From: Microbacterium hydrocarbonoxydans
GTDB taxonomy: Bacteria > Actinomycetota > Actinomycetes > Actinomycetales > Microbacteriaceae
Assembly: GCF_000956475.1 (NCBI RefSeq)
Contig: NZ_JYJB01000007.1
Span: forward strand, 1-64,000
Direction of reading: 5' to 3'
Length of the DNA stretch: 64,000 nt
The translations under genes and the position numbers were made by a program. Below the pieces are notes generated by a model that did not search any database, was not told where the DNA came from, and saw only the letters and a program-made list of their open reading frames with translations. Shown here one piece after another: positions 27,193 through 36,914 of this stretch. Numbering within the stretch: the first letter of the stretch is position 1; the number at the start of each line of letters is the position of its first letter.

Positions 27193-28320
27193 TCAGTAGA
27201 ACCCCGGATACTCCTCGAGCTTCTTCTCGAACGCCTCGCGGTCGGCCTCCTGCAGCACCGCGCTCGCGATCACGACCAGCTGGAGTCCCTCGAGCGGCTC
27301 GCCGGTGCGGGCGTTCTGCGCATCGCGGGTACTGCGGAAGCTGTCGTCGCCGTTCGCCAGGTCGTAGATGTCGGCGTAGAAGCGCATCGGGTCGGGGTAG
27401 TTCTCGGTGTACGACTCCCAGGTGTGCTGGGTGTGCGGGTCGTCGCTGCCGTACAGCTTCGTCATCACCGACGGGTCGATGCTCGACTCCGACGGGTCGT
27501 TGAAGGCGTACAGGCCGTACATGCCGTGATCCACGACGATCTGGTCGATCAGGTCCATGATGGCCACCTTGGTGGCGTAGTCGTGGATCGGCTCGGTCGT
27601 CGCCCAGCCCTCGGTCGCGAACTCGTACAGCATCGACTCGCCCCCGTAGGCGTTGCGCTCCGGACGCAGATCCTCGTCGCCGACCTGCACCCACTGGTAC
27701 CCGAACTGGGCCGTCACCTGATCGCGGACATCGGCGAACAGATCGGCTGCCGCCGCCCGGACCTCCTCGACCGACTGCTGGTCGAGCGCCTCCTGCGGAT
27801 CGATGTCCTTGATGCCGGGGTACGCCTCTTCGTGCTTCTGCTCGTCGCTCTTCATGCCGTCGTAGGTGCCGGCCGCCGACGTGCGCAGCGCGCTCAGGCC
27901 GCCCACAGTGGCGACGTTGAACAGCAGGGTGATGACAAGTGCGATGCTGCCCAGCATCCGCCCTCGAGAGGTGACGAGCGCGGCGACCACGAGCCCCACC
28001 ACCACGAGCTGGAGCGCGAACATCGTCACGCCGTAGAGGAGGTCGGTGCCGCCTGCGATCATCACGATCAGCAGGATCCCCGCGAACAGGCCGGCGACGG
28101 CGAGCACGATTCGGCTGAACACCGATGACGGCTTCTTCTCGATCGCCGCCGCCGCGGTCTCTCCGGCGGTGTACCCCGCGGTCGCGGGCGCCGGAGCGGG
28201 CGAGACGTACGCCGACTGCTGGCGTTTCGCTCCGCGATACCCGCCAGGCGGAGGTACAGGCGGGGCCCCCTCGGTGCCGGCGATGTAGCGCTGGCGCTGC
28301 TTCTCCCGATCCATCACCAT
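27193..28320 (-). CDS. Membrane protein of unknown function, last gene of the MoxR/VWA operon
   Basis: This 375-residue protein has a proline-rich cytoplasmic N-terminus, a cluster of three or four hydrophobic helices (about residues 55-140) and a polar C-terminal domain of 230 residues with no family I recognise. The C-terminal part is Asp/Glu-rich (YAFNDPSESSIDPSVM and similar). It may start at ATG 28320 or 28314; the latter gives a TGATG overlap with the upstream stop. Its place at the end of a MoxR-VWA operon suggests it belongs to the same membrane assembly. Confidence 0.75.
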   Translation of the reverse strand: MVMDREKQRQRYIAGTEGAPPVPPPGGYRGAKRQQSAYVSPAPAPATAGYTAGETAAAAIEKKPSSVFSRIVLAVAGLFAGILLIVMIAGGTDLLYGVTMFALQLVVVGLVVAALVTSRGRMLGSIALVITLLFNVATVGGLSALRTSAAGTYDGMKSDEQKHEEAYPGIKDIDPQEALDQQSVEEVRAAAADLFADVRDQVTAQFGYQWVQVGDEDLRPERNAYGGESMLYEFATEGWATTEPIHDYATKVAIMDLIDQIVVDHGMYGLYAFNDPSESSIDPSVMTKLYGSDDPHTQHTWESYTENYPDPMRFYADIYDLANGDDSFRSTRDAQNARTGEPLEGLQLVVIASAVLQEADREAFEKKLEEYPGFY

Positions 28321-29108
28321 GGCTTGTCCGTTCCGGTGCCGCCGCCGTCTTCGCCGTCCTGCCGCTGGTCGCGCTCCTGCTGGCCCTGTTCGAGCTTCTC
28401 CTTGAGCTCGTCGAGCTTCTCCTCCGAGGGCTGCGGCTCGGGCTGCTCTTCGGGCTTCTCCTCTTCGGGCTGCTGCTGCTGTTCCTGCTCCTGCTGCTTC
28501 TGCTTCAGGCGGTCCTCGGTGTCTTCCTTGGTCTGCTGCATGTCGCGGTCGGGGTCGGAGGACTGCTTCTGCGCGTCTTCGCTGTTGCACTCCTCGGGCG
28601 TCTCGCTCGTGATCGTCAGCGCCTCACCGTAGAACTCGGCGCCCGCTGCGCCGTCTCCGTCGGCCACGGCCGCATCCCCCTGCCGCTCGATCACGAGAGC
28701 CAGGTTGATGCGCACGGTGCACACCTCGAGGCCGTGTGCCAGCTCGAGCGCCTTCTCGAGCTCGGCGCGCGCCTCGGGGAGCTTCTCTGCGCCGGCCAGG
28801 GCCGTGCCGATGTTGAACGGCGCCTTGAACGGCTCGAACCAGTTCAGAAACTCCTGGCCGTGGGCCGACGCCTCTGAACCCGCGTAGTCGTCGACGACAT
28901 AGGCGCTGATGGCCTGATGTGCGAACGCGTACATGCTCAGCAGCTTGCCGACGAACAGGAGCGCTGCGAGGGTCAGCGGGAGCGTCCCGATCGCGATCCA
29001 GCGACGGATGCGTCGCCGCTTGCGGTTGGAGGCGAGAAGAGCGGATGCCGCGGCCGAGGCGTCGGCGCTCGCGCTCTGCGCGCTCGGCTCTGTCGAGACC
29101 GTTGTCAT
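28314..29108 (-). CDS. Membrane protein with TPR-like region and Gln/Glu-rich tail (BatC-like)
   Basis: This 264-residue protein has one hydrophobic helix at about residues 38-62, a central helical stretch resembling a short TPR array (FNIGTALAGAEKLPEARAELEKAL), and a very acidic, Gln/Glu/Pro-rich tail over the last 90 residues. The tail is low complexity and probably disordered. Its place after two VWA genes matches the BatC position of Bat operons, so a scaffolding role is inferred. It overlaps its neighbours on both sides by four to seven bases. Confidence 0.75.
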   Translation of the reverse strand: MTTVSTEPSAQSASADASAAASALLASNRKRRRIRRWIAIGTLPLTLAALLFVGKLLSMYAFAHQAISAYVVDDYAGSEASAHGQEFLNWFEPFKAPFNIGTALAGAEKLPEARAELEKALELAHGLEVCTVRINLALVIERQGDAAVADGDGAAGAEFYGEALTITSETPEECNSEDAQKQSSDPDRDMQQTKEDTEDRLKQKQQEQEQQQQPEEEKPEEQPEPQPSEEKLDELKEKLEQGQQERDQRQDGEDGGGTGTDKPW

Positions 29109-30262
29109 GACTCACCTCCGGAGGGTTCCGTCGACGAAGGATGCACGCGTGCGGGCACTTCGACTTGCTCCGCCTGCTCAGTGCCGCGCTCGCTCAACGG
29201 CCGGGTTTCCTCGGTCTTCGAGCGAGGAGAGGAGCGACGGGATGAAACGCCCCCTGCCGCCGGCGCCTTCAGCAGCCGCAGGCGCGCGACGAGCATCGTG
29301 GCCCTCGCGAGCTCCACCGCGAGCAGCAGGATCACGACGAGGGCAGCGATCCAGTACAGCTCGGTCACGTTGCCGATCTCGCCGGACTTCGAGTAGCTCG
29401 TCGTGGTCGAGGGCGCCTCCGGCAGGGTGAGCTCGGCATCCGCCGTCCTGTGCTGATACTTCACGCCGAGCTGCTCGGCGATCGTGTTCAGGTTCTTCTC
29501 GTCGATGACCGACTTCGCGTTCGCGCCCTGGTACTGGATGTACCCGCCGTCGGAGCCGTCGAGGCCGCCGGTCGTGAGCTTCATCGCACCGCCCTCCTCC
29601 GTGCCGTAGCCGAACACGCCTCCCGCATCGGTCAGCTCGGCGCTGCCGGCGAACGACTCGGGCGTGCTGCCGTCGGTCTGCTCGCCGTCGCCGAAGTAGA
29701 ACACCATGCGTGAGCGGTCGGGCGACGACTCGGCCGCGTTAGAGAGGGTGTCGCTGAGCATCTGCGCGGCGATGCCGACCGAGCTGCCGCGCGACTGGCT
29801 GGTCACCTCGGGGCGCAGCACATCGAGCGACGAGACCAGCGCCGTGGTGTCGGTGGTCAACGGCAGCCGCAGGTCGGCGGCGGCGTCGAACGTGATGAGC
29901 GCGAAGCGCGCGCCCGGATACTCGTCGACGATGGCCTGGATGTCGGCGCGAACGCCGTCGAGGCGGGGTTTGTCGCCATCCCAGTCCTCCGCGACGATGC
30001 TCGCAGTGGTGTCGACGACGAGCACGATGTCGGTGTCGGTCGCGAGGGTCTGCGTGGCGCCCCCGGGGATGCCTGGGCGCAGCAGCATCACGAAGCAGGC
30101 GAGGATCATCACCAGGCGCATGGCCCACAGCCACAGCGGTGCTCCTCTTCTGCCGTTCCCTGAGCCGGCCGAGGGGCGCGTCATGACGACCACGGCGACC
30201 GCCACCACGGGCGCGAAGAGCAGCAGCAGGAGGAAGACGTTGAGGACGGGCTGGAAGATCAC
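29105..30262 (-). CDS. VWA-domain membrane protein (BatB-like)
   Basis: This 385-residue protein has N-terminal helices (residues 4-25 and about 50-70), a von Willebrand A domain, and another helix near residue 320. The metal site motif is DTTAS, a variant of the usual DxSxS. A GTG start overlaps the stop of the upstream VWA gene (GTGA). VWA proteins paired with a MoxR ATPase usually help assemble or activate metal-dependent complexes at the membrane. The tail after the last helix is Arg/Ser-rich and cytoplasmic. Confidence 0.85.
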   Translation of the reverse strand: MIFQPVLNVFLLLLLFAPVVAVAVVVMTRPSAGSGNGRRGAPLWLWAMRLVMILACFVMLLRPGIPGGATQTLATDTDIVLVVDTTASIVAEDWDGDKPRLDGVRADIQAIVDEYPGARFALITFDAAADLRLPLTTDTTALVSSLDVLRPEVTSQSRGSSVGIAAQMLSDTLSNAAESSPDRSRMVFYFGDGEQTDGSTPESFAGSAELTDAGGVFGYGTEEGGAMKLTTGGLDGSDGGYIQYQGANAKSVIDEKNLNTIAEQLGVKYQHRTADAELTLPEAPSTTTSYSKSGEIGNVTELYWIAALVVILLLAVELARATMLVARLRLLKAPAAGGVSSRRSSPRSKTEETRPLSERGTEQAEQVEVPARVHPSSTEPSGGES

Positions 30263-31245
30263 AGCTTCACCCTCCAGACGACGATGACGAACGCGAGCGA
30301 GGCGATCATCAGCACGACGATCCAGAGGTTCGGCGTGTCCGTCCAGACCACCTGCGCCTGACCCTTGAGCTCGGTGGCATCCTGCTCCTGCACGGCGGTG
30401 ACGATGTCGCCGACCGTCGTCGTGTCGCGAAGGCCGTATGCCTGCCCTCCGGTGCTCTCGGCCGCCTTCGTGAGCTCGTCGCTGATCGCGGCATCCTTGC
30501 CCTGCACGGGGTTGATCGCGAACACGCGCACGCCGCTGGCCTTCGCATAGGCCGCGGCCTCCTCGACGGTGACGATCGAGGCGCCGTTCACCTCGTTGTC
30601 TGTCGCGAGGATCACCGAACGAGAACGGTCGTCGTCGGGGTGATCGAACGCGAGGGCGCATGCGGCGAGTCCGTCGCCGATGAGCGAGGCGCCGTCGCCG
30701 TTGAGGGTGCCCACCCAGTGCTCGGGGATCTCATCGACGTAGTCGAAGCTCTCCCGCACGCTCTGCAGGTGCTCGCGGACGAACTCGTAGTCGTCGGTGA
30801 GGGGGAAGACCTGCACGGGCGAGCTGTTGAAGATCGTCAGGCCGATGCGCTCGCCCTTGAAGCCCTCGAGCAGCTCCTCGAACACGCTCAGCACCTCGAC
30901 GTCGACCTCGCTCATCGACCCGGACACGTCGAGGCAGAGCATGATGTCGCGGCTCGTGTTCACGGGCTGGATCGTCTGCGACGACATCGGCCGTGCGGCC
31001 ACCACGCCGGCGCTGAGCGCGGCGACGGCTCCGAGGGCGAGGATGCCGGTGAGTCCCAGCACGCGTCGGCGCAGCGCGGAGCGGAACGTCGGCAGCGCCC
31101 GAAGCCGCTCGGCGCGCGCGATGCGAGCCCGCTCTCCGGCCGCTGTGCGTGCGTGGGATCGGAGTCCGAGGAAGAGGCCGACCCCGACCGCGACGATCAC
31201 GACGCCGAGGGCGACGAGGATCATCCACCAGTTCGCTAGTGCCAT
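30259..31245 (-). CDS. VWA-domain membrane protein (BatA-like)
   Basis: This 328-residue protein has a helix at residues 5-29, another near 63-83, a VWA domain with a full MIDAS motif LDVSGSMSEVD, and a C-terminal helix (IVVLMIASLAFVIVVWRV). Both hydrophobic ends anchor it to the membrane with the VWA domain most likely outside. The ATG overlaps the previous gene by ten bases. With the next gene it forms the BatA/BatB-like pair that a MoxR ATPase would act on. Confidence 0.87.
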   Translation of the reverse strand: MALANWWMILVALGVVIVAVGVGLFLGLRSHARTAAGERARIARAERLRALPTFRSALRRRVLGLTGILALGAVAALSAGVVAARPMSSQTIQPVNTSRDIMLCLDVSGSMSEVDVEVLSVFEELLEGFKGERIGLTIFNSSPVQVFPLTDDYEFVREHLQSVRESFDYVDEIPEHWVGTLNGDGASLIGDGLAACALAFDHPDDDRSRSVILATDNEVNGASIVTVEEAAAYAKASGVRVFAINPVQGKDAAISDELTKAAESTGGQAYGLRDTTTVGDIVTAVQEQDATELKGQAQVVWTDTPNLWIVVLMIASLAFVIVVWRVKL

Positions 31246-31730
31246 GTGCGCACCACCGTCCGGGCGGCTTCGGCGCCGGCAGTCGGGTCGATCGCGGGAC
31301 CAGGGCGGAAGATGCTCGGGTAGAAGTGCCGGCTGATCGCGTCGATCAGCGCCGGGTGCACTCCGCGCGCGACGAGATCGTCGAGGGCGAGCACGGGCGC
31401 CTCGAGACCGCTGTACTCGTTCACGAACGTGCGGACCACCTTGCTCAGCTCGAAGTTCGCGTGACGGGCCGACAGAGTGCGCGCCCGGTAGTCGTCTTCG
31501 ATGCGCTGGATGCGCTCGAGGTACTCCATCCGCAGCTGCGACAGCACATCCATCGTGAGCACCTGCGGTCCGGGCTTGTTCACGTCGAGCTCGGTGAGCC
31601 CACGGCGCGGCCTGGTGAGGAACGTCACGAGCCAGGCGCCCAGCACGAGAAGGGCCAGGATGCCGAATGCGAGCAGCATCCACCACCCCGAGTACTGGAA
31701 CGGGGGATACAGTTCGTCAGAGCCGGGCAT
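31236..31730 (-). CDS. Small membrane protein of the MoxR operon (DUF4381-like)
   Basis: This 164-residue protein has one membrane helix at about residues 15-37 followed by a charged helical domain (MDVLSQLRMEYLERIQRIEDDYRART). The size, topology and place between DUF58 and VWA genes match the DUF4381-type component of Bat-like operons, but I see no decisive motif. It overlaps the DUF58 gene by 14 bases. Confidence 0.72.
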   Translation of the reverse strand: MPGSDELYPPFQYSGWWMLLAFGILALLVLGAWLVTFLTRPRRGLTELDVNKPGPQVLTMDVLSQLRMEYLERIQRIEDDYRARTLSARHANFELSKVVRTFVNEYSGLEAPVLALDDLVARGVHPALIDAISRHFYPSIFRPGPAIDPTAGAEAARTVVRTWH

Positions 31731-32604
31731 GAGACCTCCGGTTCAGCAGCTGCAGCAGCTGCGACACCGCGTCGTCCTGGCCTTCGAGCACCGTGTGGCT
31801 GATCTCCATGCGCTTGAGCGTCTCGACGAGATGCTCCGCATCCGCTGCGGTCTGCGCCGAGAGCTCGCGCACGATCTCCACGTCGCCCTGCACGAAGTCC
31901 GGCACGTCCCACATGGTGTCGACGTCGGAGCGGATCGCGTTCGTCGCATGGTCGAGCACGACCTCGGCATCGCGCACCGTGAGCCACAGCACGTCATGCT
32001 GCACGCGCAGCCGGCGGAGCATCCGCTCGGTGTTCTCCGTGATGGGCGCCTCGTCGGTGATGATCACGACGATCATCCGACGCGAGATCGTGCGGGTGAT
32101 GAACGACAGCAGGGCGTCGCGGTCGCTGGGCGCGTGGCTCGAGTCGATGGCGGCGTCGATCGTGCGCAGTGCATGCTCGAGTGCGCCCTCGCTGCGACCC
32201 GGAGCCCGACGCCGCACGCGTTCGGCGTCGCCGTACACGACGGTGAAGTCGTCGCCGTGGCGCAGCGCCAGCACGCCGAGCACGCCGGCGGCGAGGATCG
32301 CGAGGTCCTTCTTCGACTTCTCGTCGTGCGCGAGCGCTCCCATCGACCGGCCGGTGTCGACCGCGAACATGATGGTGTGCATGCGCTGGGCGCGGTGCCG
32401 CTTCACGAGCGGGGTGCCCTGGCGGGCGGTCGCGCGCCAGTCGATGTCGCGCACCTGATCGCCGTACTCGTACTTGCGCAGGTCTTCGAAGTCGAGGCTG
32501 CGGCCGTGCATGAGCGACGCGTATGCGCCGTCGAGCGCGTGCAGCGACTTGCGCGACGAGTGGATGAAGAGCTTGCTCTTCACCTGCGTGATCAGGCTGG
32601 GCAT
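31717..32604 (-). CDS. DUF58 domain protein
   Basis: This 295-residue protein has the DUF58 signature (DQVRDIDWRATARQGTPLVK) followed by a degenerate VWA-like fold (MFAVDTGRSMGALA). DUF58 proteins are regular partners of MoxR ATPases, whose gene lies just seven bases upstream. Unlike many DUF58 proteins this one lacks N-terminal membrane helices, so it is likely a soluble adaptor between the ATPase and the membrane VWA proteins. Confidence 0.92.
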   Translation of the reverse strand: MPSLITQVKSKLFIHSSRKSLHALDGAYASLMHGRSLDFEDLRKYEYGDQVRDIDWRATARQGTPLVKRHRAQRMHTIMFAVDTGRSMGALAHDEKSKKDLAILAAGVLGVLALRHGDDFTVVYGDAERVRRRAPGRSEGALEHALRTIDAAIDSSHAPSDRDALLSFITRTISRRMIVVIITDEAPITENTERMLRRLRVQHDVLWLTVRDAEVVLDHATNAIRSDVDTMWDVPDFVQGDVEIVRELSAQTAADAEHLVETLKRMEISHTVLEGQDDAVSQLLQLLNRRSHARL

Positions 32605-32611
32605 CGGGAGG

Positions 32612-33763
<1,152 letters not shown>

Positions 33764-33875
33764 CGGTGTCTCCTCTTTCGCACGGGGACACGACAGCGAT
33801 CCCCCGATTCAGCGTAACGGCACGGCGCTGTGCTCGCGGTGGGGAGATCTGCCCATGACGGATGCCGCGGCATCC

Positions 33876-35003
33876 TCAGCGCCCGACCGGACCGCCCGAG
33901 TCCTGATCGGCGGCGTCGCCGATCAGGAACTGCCCACCCGCCTGCTCGGCGAGCCCGGGACCGAACAAGGCACCGGGCGTGTAGGCGCCCGGCGCGCCCT
34001 CACCACGAGCCAGGGCGGCCGCCACGGAGGCGGCGACCGCGGCCGTGTACGCCATGCCGTCGCCAGCACGCAGCCAGCCCTCGCGACGGGTGCCGTCGGG
34101 CCAGGAGACGATCGCATGGCCCCAGGAGTGCCGGCGCGGCGCCGGAGTCTGCTTCATCTCGGCCTTCGCCATCCGGCGGAGGGCGAAGCGGCGCAGTGCT
34201 CCGATCGACAGCAGCCTTCCCGCCAGAGGCGCGACGGCGCGCACCCCGGAGGAGGAGGGGGCCATCGCCGTCGTCGCCGTGACGGACGGAGCCCCGCTGG
34301 CGCGGTGCGCGGCGAGGAGTTCTGCGATGGGCGCGCTCGCGGTCTTCGCCTGCTCGCCATCGGGCAGGGAGAGCTTCTGCGGATCGGAGCCGAGGGGCGC
34401 GGAGACCAGGCGCCCGTCGACGTAGCGGCGACCGCCGATGGTGAACATGTCGATCATGGAGGCGGCGAAGGCGGCGCCGACGACTCCGGCGTCGAGCGAC
34501 ACCGAGGCCAGCGCGTCGACCCGGACGCTGGCGGGTGTCGGACGATCCGCGCACAGTGCGATGACGACGGCTTCCGTGGCCAGGACGCCGAAGCCGGAGC
34601 CGGTCACGAGCGTGCTGCCCGCCCGTTCGGCCTCCTCGTGCAGGCTGAGCATCCGGGGCACGGACGTGAGGTCGGCGGCGATGTCGAGGTAGTGGCCCCC
34701 CGGCATGCAGGCGCGGGCGATGACGGTCGCCGTCTCGGCGTAGTCGCCGATGCCGTTGAACACGACCGCAGGTCGTTGCCGAACGATCTCCGCGACGATG
34801 TCGTCCACCGACTCGACGATGACGGCGCGGGTGCCGAGCTCCGCGGCTCTCGTGCGCAGGCTCTCGCCGTCTCTTCCGCGTCCCACCAGCACCGGCGCCA
34901 GCCCCTGAGCCGCGAGGTCCGCCGTGACGGCGCGTCCGATGCGCCCGCTGGCCCCGAGAACCCAGATCTCGCCGATTCGCGGGGTCCGTGTGGTGTCCGT
35001 CAT
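33876..35003 (-). CDS. Saccharopine dehydrogenase-like NAD(P)-binding protein
   Basis: This 375-residue protein starts with a Rossmann nucleotide-binding motif (WVLGASGRIGRAV) and follows the saccharopine dehydrogenase NADP-binding pattern, with VVFNGIGDYAETATVIARAC and HYLDIAADL. Members act as oxidoreductases or trans-acting enoyl reductases; this one has no partner that defines the substrate. It is divergent from a TetR regulator across a 60-base palindrome and is the likely target of that regulator. Confidence 0.85.
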   Translation of the reverse strand: MTDTTRTPRIGEIWVLGASGRIGRAVTADLAAQGLAPVLVGRGRDGESLRTRAAELGTRAVIVESVDDIVAEIVRQRPAVVFNGIGDYAETATVIARACMPGGHYLDIAADLTSVPRMLSLHEEAERAGSTLVTGSGFGVLATEAVVIALCADRPTPASVRVDALASVSLDAGVVGAAFAASMIDMFTIGGRRYVDGRLVSAPLGSDPQKLSLPDGEQAKTASAPIAELLAAHRASGAPSVTATTAMAPSSSGVRAVAPLAGRLLSIGALRRFALRRMAKAEMKQTPAPRRHSWGHAIVSWPDGTRREGWLRAGDGMAYTAAVAASVAAALARGEGAPGAYTPGALFGPGLAEQAGGQFLIGDAADQDSGGPVGR

Positions 35004-35042
35004 GAGAGTGCTCCTGTCGTCCGGTCAAGGCGGGGTGACGCA

Positions 35043-35102
35043 CAGTGATGTCTCACTGTGTCATCAGAACGATACCACTGATGACACACTGAGGCATCAC
35101 TT
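35043..35102. promoter_or_regulatory. 60-base palindromic operator between the reductase-like gene and tetR
   Basis: Two 25-base arms (35043-35067 and 35078-35102) pair with three mismatches around a ten-base centre. The core inner arms contain TGTGTCATCAG and its inverse CTGATGACACA. It covers the whole divergent promoter zone. TGATAT at 35102-35107 could be the -10 of the tetR gene, giving a start at or next to its ATG. The length suggests two TetR dimers bind. Confidence 0.8.
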
Positions 35103-35115
35103 GATATCGTGCGGT

Positions 35116-35697
35116 ATGGCCAGATGGGATCCCGGAACCGAAGAGCGCCTCACCCGCGCGGCTCTCGACCTCTTCGCGGAGCACGGATACGACGACGTGA
35201 CCGTGACGCAGATCGCCGAGCGGGCCGGCATCACGCGACGTTCGTACTTCCGCTACTTCCCCGACAAGCGCGAAGTCCTGTTCGCCGGCTCGGAGAGGCT
35301 GCCCATCGTGATCGGTGACGCCGTCCTCGCCGCCGACCCCGCCGCTTCCCCGTTGTCAGCGGTTGTCGAGGCCTTCGCCCAGGCCGGTGCCGCGCTCGCC
35401 GAGCACGTCGGACGCAGCGCCGAGCGCCGCGCCGTGATCGCTTCCAGCCCCGAGCTCCAGGAGCGGGAGCGCAGCAAGTTCGCCGCCGTCGCCGACGCGA
35501 TCCGCACCGCACTCCTCCGGCGGGATGTCGACGAGGACCGCGCGCGACTCGTGGCTCAGATCGCCACGCTCGCGGCCCAGAGTGCATTCGAGCGATGGAC
35601 CGACGGGCCCGGGCACGAGAGCTTCGCGGAGTGTCTCGACAGGGTCATCGAGTCGGTTCGCGACGTGCTCGCCGGGGGCGGCGGTCCTTCCCGTTGA
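35116..35697 (+). CDS. TetR-family transcriptional regulator
   Basis: This 193-residue regulator has an N-terminal TetR helix-turn-helix (VTVTQIAERAGITRRSYFRYFPDKREVL in two parts) and an all-helical ligand domain with a C-terminal MftR-like region. The ATG at 35116 has no ribosome-binding site but sits at a suitable distance from a -10-like TGATAT, so a leaderless message is likely. It probably represses both itself and the divergent NAD(P)-binding gene through the palindrome between them. The inducer is unknown. Confidence 0.9.
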   Translation: MARWDPGTEERLTRAALDLFAEHGYDDVTVTQIAERAGITRRSYFRYFPDKREVLFAGSERLPIVIGDAVLAADPAASPLSAVVEAFAQAGAALAEHVGRSAERRAVIASSPELQERERSKFAAVADAIRTALLRRDVDEDRARLVAQIATLAAQSAFERWTDGPGHESFAECLDRVIESVRDVLAGGGGPSR

Positions 35698-35729
35698 GAG
35701 CGGCCCGCGGGCCGATCTGACCGAGTGGC

Positions 35730-36629
35730 TCAGATGTCGTCTCGACGGGCCTCGATCGCCGACCCGGCGGTGCCGTCGGAGTACGCCACGCGGATCGTGG
35801 GGTTCGACAGGCCCAGGTCGATGAGCGACCTGCCGAAGGTGATCGAGGCACGACCGTCGGCGCCGAACGTGACGGTGCCGGCGTTCGAGGAGCCATAGTT
35901 GACGGATGCCTGCGAGCCGGGGTTTCCGGTGACCGTGAGCGTGTAGCTGCTGAGCACGGGCACGAGAACGACGATCGCCGTGTTCTTCTGCAGCCCGCCC
36001 CAGGCCAGCGGCTTCGGTGCAGGTGGAGGAGTGGTGGGCGTCGTGGGCGTGGTGGGCGTCGTCGGGGTGGTGGGCGTGGTCGGCGTCCCGGGGTCGGTCG
36101 GCGTCGTTCCGGGCGTGGTCCCCGGGGTCGTTCCCGGGGTCGTGGTGCCGGGTGTCGTCGTCCCCGGCGTTGTGGTGCCGGGCGTGGTCCTCTGCCCTTC
36201 GGATCCCGGCGTGGTCGGCGACGCCGACTCCGGCGCGGTCTTCGGTGCGTCCTCGGATTTCGGATCCTCGGTCGCGGAGTCATCGGCGGGGGCCGTGGGC
36301 GCACCGGTGCGATCCACCAGGCCGTACTCGCCTGCCGGCACCTTGTCGTCGGCTCGGTCGGCATAGGTCGTCACCGGCGAGTTCGCGAGCGCGGTCAGAT
36401 CGCCGCCGCCCGACGTGAGCAGTCCGAAGGCCATGAGCCCGACACCGCCCACGACCGAGCCGATCGCAAGGATCTTGCGCGGTCGCGACCAGCCCGAGAC
36501 CCGGGCGTGCACTCGAGCCACGGTTCCCGCGGCGGGCAGAGTCGCCTCCGCCGCGTGCCGGCTGTCGCGCCTGCTGTGGCCAGCTGGCGCGCTCGACTCC
36601 GCAGCGGGCCCCTCCTGCCCGTGGTCCAT
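35730..36629 (-). CDS. Membrane-anchored protein with Thr/Pro-rich repeat linker and Ig-like end
   Basis: This protein of about 299 residues has a basic cytoplasmic N-terminus, one membrane helix (residues 51-74, KILAIGSVVGGVGLMAFGLL), an extracellular linker of TTPGTTTPG and PTTPTTP repeats (about residues 128-205) and a C-terminal beta-rich domain (LSSYTLTVTGNPGSQASV). The linker is low complexity and may span the cell wall or be glycosylated. No enzyme motif is visible. The start is uncertain; ATG 36629 is the first methionine before the helix, and a GTG upstream is possible. Confidence 0.72.
   Translation of the reverse strand: MDHGQEGPAAESSAPAGHSRRDSRHAAEATLPAAGTVARVHARVSGWSRPRKILAIGSVVGGVGLMAFGLLTSGGGDLTALANSPVTTYADRADDKVPAGEYGLVDRTGAPTAPADDSATEDPKSEDAPKTAPESASPTTPGSEGQRTTPGTTTPGTTTPGTTTPGTTPGTTPGTTPTDPGTPTTPTTPTTPTTPTTPTTPPPAPKPLAWGGLQKNTAIVVLVPVLSSYTLTVTGNPGSQASVNYGSSNAGTVTFGADGRASITFGRSLIDLGLSNPTIRVAYSDGTAGSAIEARRDDI
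36017..36200. repeat. Short tandem repeats coding for a Thr/Pro linker
   Basis: Six- to twelve-base repeats such as GTGGTGGGCGTC and CCCGGGGTCGTT run through this stretch and encode the Thr/Pro/Gly repeats of the gene on the minus strand. Such repeats can change length by slippage, so related strains may differ here. It is not a CRISPR array because the units lack unique spacers. Confidence 0.8.
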
Positions 36630-36914
36630 CTCGTACCGCCGATCCCTCTCCCACGCGAGCCCTGAGGCCTGATCAGCCGAGCTCCCCGCCGGCTGGGCGG
36701 TCGACCACTCTCCGACGACCGCGTGCGTGCTCGCCAATATAGCGGGATTCTGACTGTCGGGGGAGGTGGCCCTTCGTCGGGCGAGATCCGAGCGAGACGA
36801 GGTGCGGATCAGAGTACCGGTGTGCTGCCAGGAAACCTTGAACTTTCCCCCGTAGTATCGAGCCGCGCCGCGAGGGGCCCGTGGGCGCGAATTGAACACA
36901 GAAAGCTGTACAGC

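Noticed and set aside
36017-36200. CRISPR-like repeat array
   Set aside because: The units are short, continuous and in frame as Thr/Pro codons, with no unique spacers.
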